DNA of 7,584 nucleotides, taken from an uncultured Prevotella sp. Its GTDB lineage: Bacteria; Bacteroidota; Bacteroidia; Bacteroidales; Bacteroidaceae. Location: positions 1 to 7,584 of the forward strand of contig ONMG01000083.1 of NCBI GenBank assembly GCA_900318855.1, in the 5' to 3' direction. A model generated the notes under the pieces. The model saw only the letters and a program-made list of their open reading frames with translations, was not told the origin of the DNA and did not search any database. A program made the translations under genes and the position numbers. This document shows, in pieces, positions 1-6,630 of this stretch (positions are counted from its first letter, which is position 1; every line of letters starts with the position of its first letter).

Positions 1-1
1 A

Positions 2-2869
2 TACGATATCCAGGGCAATGCTCTGAAGAATAAAAACTCTTATACAAAATGGACCGACCTGCTCACCAATGAGGTGTCCATCGGCTTCTGGGGTGCTCAC
101 ACGCAGAGCCTGCTCCATCAGAGCTCTACCGACAACGGTACCTCCGACATTGCTATCCAGAAGGCCTATCTGCTCAAGCAGGAACTCACCTTCAGCGGCG
201 GCAACCGGAATCCCGCTATCCTGCCTGCTGTCGGCACCGGAACTTCGCTGAGCAACTCCGACCTGAAGAACTTCCATGGGCTGGCCACTTTCCTGACTGC
301 CAAGTCCACCATTCAGACCGTTCCTTTCGTGACCCGCTTCAACCTCGGCAACGGTCTCGCCTTCTACAACGAGGGCAAGGTGGCCTTCAACTCCAAGTGG
401 TATAACCTCAATACGCAGGACTATATGCCGACATGGCGCTGGTGGATTACCGATGCCGACGACAAGCTATCCAACGCCAGCGAACTCCAGGGATTGGTAG
501 ATGCCAGCTTTACGTTCGACGATGCCTGGTGGGGCGGTTCGTGCCTCTCACTGAAAGGCCAGACTGCATTCTCACGCGTGAAGCTCTTCAAGACCAAGCT
601 CGCAGCTTCGGCCGACGAGCGCCTCTCGCTGGTCTACAAGACCGTTGACGGCACCGATAGTCATGCTAAGCTCTTTGTAGCACTGCGCAGTGATATTCAG
701 TCCGACGGTACCGCTACCTATAAGGAGATAGATATTCCCGCCACCCAGAAGGCCGGCGAGTGGACCAAGTTTGAGACCACTCTCGGACAGTTGGGTGTCA
801 GCACAGGCAATGTGGCCATGATAGGCATCGTGGTGGAGAACACCCCGGCAAGCTATGAGATGCGCGTGGGCGAGCTCGCACTGCGTGGAGCCTCTGATGC
901 CGCCGTGCCTACACAGCCTCAGGTGAAGGATGTTCAGATTGTGCGCGGCAAGTACAACTCCGTCGACTTCAAGATGCGCTATGCCAGCCGTGAGGAGAGC
1001 GGCGATGAGAAGACCTACAACGACGAGGTGGGCACCTGGTACTACGAAATCTATTTCCAGCAGCAGGGCGGCGAGGAGCAGCTCCTCACAGCCACCACTT
1101 CGTGGGCAGCCTACGTGGTGGGTGCTCCGATGGTCTCCGGTTTTGACAACCGCAAGGGCCGCTTCGGTGTGCGTGCTGTGGGTATCGACGGAAACACCAA
1201 GACCGAGATCGCATGGACTGACTACCGCGACATCCCCTATGACACCGTGCTGGGCGACGTAGAAGTCGACAAGGCCATCGTGAAGCCCAATCAGCAGTTC
1301 ACACTCCGCATGAAGGACGACATGGCTCCCGCAGCCAAAGCCTGGAAGGTGGTCGACCCCGTGACCGACAAGGTTATCAAGGAAGCCACCGATGCTAAAG
1401 AAATCACGCTCTCCATTGATAAGGTGGGTCTCTACGATCTTGAGCTGACCGACGGCAGCAACAATACCACCATCACCCGTGGTAAGATTCAGGTTACGCC
1501 CGAGTCGACAGGCTCTGTGCCCGAGGTGCTCACCTTGACCTCCGATGTCAAGCAGCAGGCCGTGGGTAAGGACGTGAAGCTCACTTACACCTCGAAGGAC
1601 GGTGAGGGCAAGGTGTCGCGTGCACTCGTCATTGCCGACCCTCAGATGCTCTCTATCCCCGCTGCCACCGAGCCCGGCAAGACCTACTCCATCGGTCTCT
1701 GGTTCCGTGCCGACAAGTTTGCTCACGACAAGCAGGGCACCAACCTCATCTCGAAGAACTCCATTGCCGACAAGTGGCCGCACAACAACTGGGGTGACCT
1801 GTGGGTGCAGATTCGTCCCCAGTGGACGGGCAAAAGCGTCCATCCGGCCAACGAAGTGTCGTTCAACGTCATGGGCTGGACCGCTCACGACAATCCCAAC
1901 GAGAAGATGATGTCGACCGGTTACAGCGTCACGCCGAAGGTGTGGACACACATCATGGTGACGCAGGATGAGAACGGCCACCAGAAGATGTACTTCAACG
2001 GCCGCAAGGTGGCCGAGACCGACTTCCCGTCGTCTACGCGTCGCGAACAGCTCGCTCAGAGCGACAGCCGCATCAAGGCAAGCGAGCCTGCCAATATCTA
2101 TATCGGTGGTGGCGGTGTCTACAAGGCAGCCTTCAACGGACTCATTGACGAGGTGCAGGTGTGGAACAAGGTGCTCACCGACACCGAGGTGCTTGAGGCT
2201 ATGAAGGGCTACGAGGAAGGACAGGCTCCCGAGGGTCTGCAGGGCTACTACACCTTTGAGCAGATAGAGGCCGACGGCACCTTCAAGAACATGGGCCGCA
2301 TGGAGGGCCAGCCTGCAATGATGGTGGTGGCTGCCAACACGGGCGGCGAGAGCACTGCTTCGGCAAGCTACGAGAAGCAGGTTGCCCACAACGACCAGAT
2401 GGGCTACCCCGGTATTCCCGGAAGCCTCGACATCAAGACCACCAACAGCTGGAACCTCGGTGAGGGAGGCTCGCTCTCCACTGAGGAAGGCAAGGTGGCA
2501 ACGGTCACTTATGCTACGCCTGGCACGAAGACAGCCACGCTCACGCTTGCTAACAACTGGGGCTCCGCCTCCAAGACCCTTGAAAATTACATCACCATCG
2601 GCGTTCCCTCTGGCATAGAGACCGTGGAGACTACGGCTGATGTACTCGTAGTGCCCGCAGGTGGAGGCATCCGTCTGCAGTTCGCCCAGGAGGGTGACTA
2701 TCAGGTGACCTTCTTCTCTACAAATGGTGCTCTGCTGCAGTCTTCTCCTGTGAAGGCTCAGGCCGGAGGCGAGGCTCTCGTGACCCTCGCAGGCACCAAG
2801 GGCATCGTGCTTGTGAAGGTGCAGAAGGGTGGTAAGACGCTTCGCAGCCTGAAGGTGAATGTGAAATAA
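2..2869 (+). CDS. GH85 endo-beta-N-acetylglucosaminidase, modular, 5'-truncated by window edge
   Basis: The frame is open from base 2, so the true start lies outside the window; the GTG at 74 is internal. The visible part has 955 residues. Residues 1-150 match the end of the GH85 domain of the next gene: both share the pattern W-T-x-L, F/L-W-G-x-H, the block FSGGNRNPA and the GH85-like W-Y-N-x-x-x-Q-D-x-x-P-T-x-R-W (here W133 to W147). Aligning W17 with W319 of the neighbour suggests about 300 residues are missing, including the catalytic N-x-E, so activity cannot be judged. After GH85 come a beta-sandwich, CBM-like module (about 165-295), an Fn3-like module (about 305-410), an Ig-like module (about 420-500) and a LamG/concanavalin domain (about 560-775, ending in the typical FNGLIDEVQVWNKVLT). 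A PKD half follows with W817-N-L-G-E-G and Y-A-T-P-G-T-K-T-A-T-L. The last 85 residues (from G871) resemble a T9SS type A sorting domain ending in LKVNVK. By family, it would release N-glycans by cutting GlcNAc-beta-1,4-GlcNAc, outside the cell or on its surface. It is probably co-transcribed with the downstream paralogue. Confidence 0.87.
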   Translation, partial: YDIQGNALKNKNSYTKWTDLLTNEVSIGFWGAHTQSLLHQSSTDNGTSDIAIQKAYLLKQELTFSGGNRNPAILPAVGTGTSLSNSDLKNFHGLATFLTAKSTIQTVPFVTRFNLGNGLAFYNEGKVAFNSKWYNLNTQDYMPTWRWWITDADDKLSNASELQGLVDASFTFDDAWWGGSCLSLKGQTAFSRVKLFKTKLAASADERLSLVYKTVDGTDSHAKLFVALRSDIQSDGTATYKEIDIPATQKAGEWTKFETTLGQLGVSTGNVAMIGIVVENTPASYEMRVGELALRGASDAAVPTQPQVKDVQIVRGKYNSVDFKMRYASREESGDEKTYNDEVGTWYYEIYFQQQGGEEQLLTATTSWAAYVVGAPMVSGFDNRKGRFGVRAVGIDGNTKTEIAWTDYRDIPYDTVLGDVEVDKAIVKPNQQFTLRMKDDMAPAAKAWKVVDPVTDKVIKEATDAKEITLSIDKVGLYDLELTDGSNNTTITRGKIQVTPESTGSVPEVLTLTSDVKQQAVGKDVKLTYTSKDGEGKVSRALVIADPQMLSIPAATEPGKTYSIGLWFRADKFAHDKQGTNLISKNSIADKWPHNNWGDLWVQIRPQWTGKSVHPANEVSFNVMGWTAHDNPNEKMMSTGYSVTPKVWTHIMVTQDENGHQKMYFNGRKVAETDFPSSTRREQLAQSDSRIKASEPANIYIGGGGVYKAAFNGLIDEVQVWNKVLTDTEVLEAMKGYEEGQAPEGLQGYYTFEQIEADGTFKNMGRMEGQPAMMVVAANTGGESTASASYEKQVAHNDQMGYPGIPGSLDIKTTNSWNLGEGGSLSTEEGKVATVTYATPGTKTATLTLANNWGSASKTLENYITIGVPSGIETVETTADVLVVPAGGGIRLQFAQEGDYQVTFFSTNGALLQSSPVKAQAGGEALVTLAGTKGIVLVKVQKGGKTLRSLKVNVK

Positions 2870-2883
2870 ATCATAGTGGAATG

Positions 2884-2955
2884 TTCCCCGGCCCGGGGCG
2901 CCGATTGAAGTCCGACTTCAGGACGCTTCCCGGCAGCTTTCCCCGGGGTGGGGGA
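2884..2955. repeat. 72-nt GC-rich inverted repeat / nested hairpin between the GH85 genes
   Basis: The arm at 2884-2898 (TTCCCCGGCCCGGGG) pairs with 2941-2955 (CCCCGGGGTGGGGGA) over 15 positions: 12 Watson-Crick pairs, two G-U pairs and one G-G mismatch. Inside it, GCCG (2900-2903) can pair with CGGC (2931-2934). TGAAGT (2906-2911) pairs with ACTTCA (2915-2920) around a CCG loop. No T-run follows (the next bases are CAACTGACC), so it is not a standard intrinsic terminator. It lies 15 nt after the stop of gene 1 and 47 nt before the start of gene 2. It may act as an mRNA stability or processing element, or as an attenuator; the function is inferred only. The remaining gap to 3002 is AT-rich leader without a clear Shine-Dalgarno sequence. 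Confidence 0.75.
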
Positions 2956-3002
2956 CAACTGACCACCATAATATTCTTTAATCCAAATAATTCAAACAAC
3001 AA

Positions 3003-5981
3003 ATGAAGAAACGTTATCTTTACATTGCGGCGTTCTGCGGTCTGTTGGCAGCAGCGCCGTCAACGGCAGGTGCGCAGACTTACGACGCATCGTCGTCGAC
3101 CGAGTTGTTCAACTTCAAGTCGTTCTCCTCAACGAATCTGCTTCAGTTGTTCTACAACGTCAACCAGAAGGGCCGTCAGTTCCCCACGGTTGAGGAGTTT
3201 GCTACCATCGGCATCACTCCTGCCGACCTGGAGTTCATGCGCTCTCACGTGAAGCGTCGTGCACGCATCATGGAGCAGAGCCTGCAGCTTAACCCGAACA
3301 TCAGTCAGACGCGTCGCCTCTGGATGAATATCCCTATGGGTATGGCCAAGACCACAGGTGGCTATCCCAGTAAGGCTACGGGCGATGACACCTACACGAT
3401 GTGGAACTACACTCACCTCTTCGGTTCCTGGAACCACGCTATCTTCCAGGCTCCCGGATGCTGGATTGACGCAGCCCACAAGAACGGTACCGACATCTTC
3501 TCGGGTATCTACTTCATCGACAGTTACTCGGCCGGAACCTTTGTCGACATGATTCAAGAGACCGACGACAACGGCAACTACAAGTATGTTGACCCGTTCC
3601 TCAACTGCATGATGTTCTTTGGCTCCGACGGTCTGAACTACAACTGGGAAGGCAACTACGACTGGCAGACTTCTGCCGTGAAGGGCTTCCACCAGGCACT
3701 CATCAAGCGCGCTAAGGAGATTGGCTTCACCAACTTCCACTCGGGTATCTACACCAATTACAGCGGACTTACAGCTTACAACACACCGGGTCTTTGGGGC
3801 GACAGCAACGGCCGTACCTTCACCGACCTGATGCTGAACTACATGAGCTCTGACTTTACCTCGGCCCAGGCATCCTCTATAGAGCAGGCCGTGAAAACCA
3901 CGGGCAGCAGCGACGGCCTCTATGCCGGCGTGTGGATTGTGAGCATGAACCGCCGTTGGACCAGTCTCGCCAGCGACACCATCGGTGCCACACTCTGGGG
4001 TGAGCATGCCAACAGCCGTTTCTGGAGCTACAACAAGGGTAGTAACGCTTCCGAGTTCCAGAGCAACTACCAGCGCCTGCTGGAGCGCGGATTCAGCGGC
4101 GGCAACCGCAACCCGGCCAATCTGCCCCCGATGAGCAACTATGGTAACGAATGGGAGGGCAATAACCCGCTGAGCACTTTCGGCGGACTGGCCACCTACT
4201 TCCCCGAGCACTCCACTATCCAGGGCGACCAGCCTTTCTATACCTATTTTAATATCGGTACGGGCGACCGCTGGAACTATAAGGGCAAAAAGACCGCAGG
4301 CTCGTGGTACAACGTGAGCAATCAGGACATGGTGCCCACCTACCGCTGGTTGGTGTACAACAGTGGCACCACCACCGTCGACACCTCCATCCAGCCTGAG
4401 TTCACCATCGACGACTCCTATATGGGTGGCTCCAGCCTCCGCCTCACCGGTTCTGTGAAGAGCTCGGGCACCGACATCGTGCTCTACCGCACACGCCTCG
4501 CCTACACCCACGGCACTCCCGTGGCTAAGGTAGCTGTGAAGAGTGGTCTCGAGGGCGCCAACCCCACTGACCTCTACCTCATTGCCAAGGTGGGCAACGA
4601 CTGGAAGGAGTTCCCCGTGGGCAACACCACTACTCCTAACTGGGAGGAGAAGACCATAGAGCTTGCCGGACTCGCCGGTCAGCAGATCGACTTCGTCGGA
4701 CTCCGCGTCAAGGGCGATGCCAAGGACAACTACAAACTCTACGTGGGCGAGCTGCAGCTCAACGATGCTCAGAAGGTCACCCCGGCCAAGGTGAAGGACC
4801 TCACCGTAGAGGTGAAGGAGGAGACCAAGACCTCACTCTCGGCTAAGCTCACCTGGGCTCTCGACGCTGAGGGCAAGAGCGCATGGGCAGGCAAGGGCCT
4901 CGTGTTCAACGATGAGGGCAACGTCGACCACTTCGAAGTGCTCTATAAGAATGGTGCCAACGGCCGTATCTCGGCTGTGAGCAAGGTGATGGGTTGGTCG
5001 GCTTACGTGGGCGACATCCTCTTCGAGAGCGAGGCCGACGAGCCTTACATTGGCGTGCGTGCCGTGAGTACCGACCTTAAGACCTACTCCGACCCCATCT
5101 GGGTGAAGGTGCCCCGCAGCACCAACGTGCCTGAGCGCAAGCGCGGCTCTGAGTATGGTGTGAGCATGATTAACCAGCAGGCCGACGGTTTTGCCAACGC
5201 TCTGAAGACCCGCTACTTCCTTGCTGCCACTACCACCGGTGCCGAACAGAACCTGAACTACTCCCGTGAGCCTCGCGTTTTAGGCTACTACACGGCTGCC
5301 GACAGCACCAACTACGTGGATGCTACCGACTATGTCATCAAGGCTAAGCAAGGTCAGACCATCCAGTTCACTTGGACGGCCGGCGGAACTAAAGACGGTC
5401 TACGCTACTGTCTCGCCAAGGGTTATGCCGACTACGACGGCGACAAGGCTTTCACCGGCTCCGACGAAACTGTGATGGAGGCAGGAACAGTGCGTGCGGG
5501 TACGCCAGAACTCGACCAGGCTCCTTACACCTTCTCGTTCACTATTCCTGAGAATGCACGTACGGGGCAGAGCTGCCTGCGCATCGTCTTCTCGGATGCA
5601 TGGTTTGCTCATCCCGGACCAACCGGATACACTTCGAAGGGCTTCTCCATCGACTTCGGTCTCGACATCACGGGTACCAACGAGCAGCGTCCTGCTCCGG
5701 TCGATACTCACGACCAGGGTGTTGCCGACGAGCCCGATGGTATCCACGGTCCTGCTACCGGCATCGAGAACACAAGCGTCTCCTCGGCTTCGAACGTAAG
5801 CGTTGAGAATGGCAGCCTCGTGTTTGCCAACGTTGAGAAGGCTTGGGTCTACACCGTGGATGGCAAGCTTGTGAACTACTTCGCTCAGGCTCCCACAACG
5901 GCTCAGCTCGCTCCCGGCACTTACATCGTGAAGATGGAGAGTGCACGCGTAATCCGCAGCCGCAAGGTGGTGGTCAAGTAA
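3003..5981 (+). CDS. Secreted GH85 endo-beta-N-acetylglucosaminidase with GEVED-like and T9SS sorting domains
   Basis: A complete 992-residue protein. The signal peptide is about residues 1-24 (MKKRYLYIAAF, then a hydrophobic core and A-G-A before Q25); C12 is not in a lipobox. The GH85 barrel spans about 90-450. W154-I-D-A-A-H-K-N-G162 matches the family's W-x-x-A-A-H-x-N-G strand. D209-G-L-N-Y-N214-W-E216 has the family spacing D-G-x3-N-x-E, so N214 would orient the substrate acetamido group and E216 would be the acid/base in the oxazoline mechanism. W435 to W449 carries the Q-D-x-x-P-T-x-R-W block. Next come a beta-sandwich, CBM-like module (about 455-595), an Fn3-like module (about 600-705), and a GEVED-like module (about 725-905) with the acidic loop Y808-A-D-Y-D-G-D and T847-I-P-E-N-A-R-T-G. 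Residues 920-992 look like a T9SS type A sorting domain ending in RKVVVK. It should cut N-glycans between the two core GlcNAc units at the cell surface or outside. The ATG at 3003 fits the signal peptide; the leader is AT-rich with no Shine-Dalgarno. Specificity (high-mannose, core or complex glycans) cannot be read from the sequence. Confidence 0.9.
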   Translation: MKKRYLYIAAFCGLLAAAPSTAGAQTYDASSSTELFNFKSFSSTNLLQLFYNVNQKGRQFPTVEEFATIGITPADLEFMRSHVKRRARIMEQSLQLNPNISQTRRLWMNIPMGMAKTTGGYPSKATGDDTYTMWNYTHLFGSWNHAIFQAPGCWIDAAHKNGTDIFSGIYFIDSYSAGTFVDMIQETDDNGNYKYVDPFLNCMMFFGSDGLNYNWEGNYDWQTSAVKGFHQALIKRAKEIGFTNFHSGIYTNYSGLTAYNTPGLWGDSNGRTFTDLMLNYMSSDFTSAQASSIEQAVKTTGSSDGLYAGVWIVSMNRRWTSLASDTIGATLWGEHANSRFWSYNKGSNASEFQSNYQRLLERGFSGGNRNPANLPPMSNYGNEWEGNNPLSTFGGLATYFPEHSTIQGDQPFYTYFNIGTGDRWNYKGKKTAGSWYNVSNQDMVPTYRWLVYNSGTTTVDTSIQPEFTIDDSYMGGSSLRLTGSVKSSGTDIVLYRTRLAYTHGTPVAKVAVKSGLEGANPTDLYLIAKVGNDWKEFPVGNTTTPNWEEKTIELAGLAGQQIDFVGLRVKGDAKDNYKLYVGELQLNDAQKVTPAKVKDLTVEVKEETKTSLSAKLTWALDAEGKSAWAGKGLVFNDEGNVDHFEVLYKNGANGRISAVSKVMGWSAYVGDILFESEADEPYIGVRAVSTDLKTYSDPIWVKVPRSTNVPERKRGSEYGVSMINQQADGFANALKTRYFLAATTTGAEQNLNYSREPRVLGYYTAADSTNYVDATDYVIKAKQGQTIQFTWTAGGTKDGLRYCLAKGYADYDGDKAFTGSDETVMEAGTVRAGTPELDQAPYTFSFTIPENARTGQSCLRIVFSDAWFAHPGPTGYTSKGFSIDFGLDITGTNEQRPAPVDTHDQGVADEPDGIHGPATGIENTSVSSASNVSVENGSLVFANVEKAWVYTVDGKLVNYFAQAPTTAQLAPGTYIVKMESARVIRSRKVVVK

Positions 5982-6004
5982 TCATCCTTGAGTAAAGCTT
6001 TTTG

Positions 6005-6039
6005 AGGCTCCTCTCTGTTTTGGCAGGGGGAGCCTTTTT
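6005..6039 (+). terminator. Rho-independent terminator after the second GH85 gene
   Basis: AGGCTCC (6005-6011) pairs perfectly with GGAGCCT (6029-6035). The stem extends inward through wobble and C-G pairs, with one bulge, to a loop around TTTTGG, and a run of five T (6035-6039) follows. It sits 24 nt after the stop codon at 5981 and marks the probable 3' end of the GH85 transcription unit. The opposite strand has no T-run at the matching place, so it should act only on + strand transcripts. Confidence 0.88.
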
Positions 6040-6152
6040 CTATTATTCCCTGTCTGTGTGTAAAGACAGAGATGAGGTGAGTGCTCCGAAAGGGCATCTA
6101 TGCGCAGAACACAGCAGCCCCCTCACATCCACCCTCATCTGGGCAAAGACAA

Positions 6153-6180
6153 GTCCGTGAAGCGTCCGTGATCGTCCGTG
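6153..6180. repeat. Three GTCCGTG direct repeats at helical spacing
   Basis: GTCCGTG occurs at 6153-6159, 6164-6170 and 6174-6180, so the starts are 11 and 10 nt apart, close to one DNA turn. The second and third copies share the longer form CGTCCGTG. Such phasing would place all copies on one face of the helix, as in some operators, but no regulator can be named. Confidence 0.6.
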
Positions 6181-6246
6181 GCAGCAACATCAGCTATGTT
6201 AACAAAAAGATGATTACGGTCGGGCTGTATTGTCCGATACGGCAAA

Positions 6247-6291
6247 GGTTCAGCACGTTGTGAACCCCGGCTGAACCGGTTAAAAACCGGT
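6247..6291. repeat. Overlapping, mutually exclusive inverted repeats
   Basis: GGTTCAGC (6247-6254) is an exact inverted repeat of GCTGAACC (6270-6277). Its first six bases can instead pair with TGAACC at 6261-6266. A third perfect hairpin, ACCGGTT (6275-6281) with AACCGGT (6285-6291), shares bases 6275-6277 with the first. TGAACC also recurs directly at 6261 and 6272, 11 nt apart. The block ends exactly on a -7-like box, so it could be an operator or a set of alternative RNA hairpins. Confidence 0.6.
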
Positions 6292-6298
6292 AACTTTG
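6291..6298 (+). promoter_or_regulatory. Possible Bacteroidota -7 box (TAACTTTG)
   Basis: TAACTTTG matches the known Bacteroides -7 consensus TAnnTTTG at every fixed position. I see no TTTG -33 box at the usual distance. If active, transcription would begin shortly after 6300 and the 22-bp palindrome array would lie in a leader of more than 300 nt before the sigma factor gene. Confidence 0.35.
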
Positions 6299-6327
6299 GA
6301 ACGCCGAGCCCCAAGGGCGCCGGATGT

Positions 6328-6410
6328 TACGCCAATTGGCGGAGACATCTACGCCATATGCCGGAGCTACGTACGCCAATTGGCGGAGCTATGTACGCCA
6401 TATGCCGTAC
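6328..6410. repeat. Four-unit 22-bp palindromic repeat array
   Basis: Units start at 6328, 6350, 6372 and 6394, exactly 22 nt apart, and each begins TACGCCA. Units 1 and 3 carry TACGCCAATTGGCGGAG with the perfect 12-bp palindrome CGCCAATTGGCG (6330-6341 and 6374-6385). Units 2 and 4 carry TACGCCATATGCCG, a palindrome around CATATG with one mismatched pair. In unit 4 the symmetry extends to 18 bp (6393-6410, GTACG at one end and CGTAC at the other). The order is therefore A-B-A-B. The spacing is close to two DNA turns. It may be an operator array, a dispersed intergenic repeat, or RNA-level hairpins; it is too short and too palindromic for a CRISPR. Confidence 0.85.
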
Positions 6411-6602
6411 GCATGCTGTCCCCATGGTCATAACGTTCAGCGAGGCCAGCCATCGCAAGCCGAAACCGAAGGTGCCAGGGAGAGCGGAGGGAGGGGCTGT
6501 GCAGCGTCAAGAGAGCGCCGTTCAACCACAACTTTTTGCTATCTGCATCGAAGCGGTGAAAATTTTTCTCCTGATATCCCTAATTTCTTCAAATATTTTT
6601 TG

Positions 6603-6610
6603 TAAGTTTG
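6603..6610 (+). promoter_or_regulatory. Possible -7 box for the sigma factor gene (TAAGTTTG)
   Basis: TAAGTTTG fits TAnnTTTG and lies in the AT-rich stretch just before the sigma factor start at 6631, which would give a leader of roughly 15 nt. No clear -33 TTTG stands 19-21 nt upstream. AAGGG at 6619-6623, 7 nt before the ATG, could serve as a weak ribosome binding site. Confidence 0.45.
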
Positions 6611-6630
6611 CAGGATATAAGGGTACTGTG

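Larger units (their letters stand above)
6040..6630. other. 591-bp non-coding region upstream of the sigma factor
   Basis: I find no credible gene here. The open frames that cross it have no family resemblance, and the best ones run through the palindromic repeats. What it does hold is listed separately: phased heptamers (6153-6180), overlapping inverted repeats (6247-6291), a -7-like box (6291-6298), a 22-bp palindrome array (6328-6410) and a second -7-like box (6603-6610). A small hairpin, CTGTCT (6050-6055) with AGACAG (6064-6069), lies just after the terminator. Bases 6421-6540 show nothing I can name, and 6541-6610 turn sharply AT-rich, as expected for a promoter. Confidence 0.7.

Noticed and set aside
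572..2389. Long open frame on the - strand (605 codons) opposite the first GH85 gene
   Set aside because: It is antisense to a clearly recognisable modular enzyme, has a low-complexity His/Leu/Val-rich composition and no family motifs. Strong G+C bias at third codon positions makes such shadow frames common.
2884..2955. Rho-independent terminator for the first GH85 gene
   Set aside because: The stem is strong, but no T-run follows on the + strand, so standard intrinsic termination is not supported.
2960..3002. Separate promoter for the second GH85 gene
   Set aside because: The leader is AT-rich, but I find no TAnnTTTG box or TTTG -33 box in it. An AT-rich leader is also expected for translation starts in this phylum.
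3129..4511. Long open frame on the - strand (460 codons) opposite the second GH85 gene
   Set aside because: Same reason: antisense to the catalytic GH85 domain, Val/Ala/Gly-rich, with no recognisable domain.
6328..6410. CRISPR array
   Set aside because: The units are contiguous 22-mers that are themselves palindromic, with no unique spacers of normal length and no cas genes nearby.
6324..6605. Open frame of 93 codons in the intergenic region
   Set aside because: Its first part is a translation of the 22-bp repeats, its composition is Arg/Ser-rich, and it has no ribosome binding site or family signature.
6358..6630. N-terminal extension of the sigma factor frame upstream of 6631
   Set aside because: The extra 91 codons run through the palindromic repeats and the AT-rich promoter-like stretch and do not resemble any sigma region. 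The ATG at 6631 gives the normal family length.
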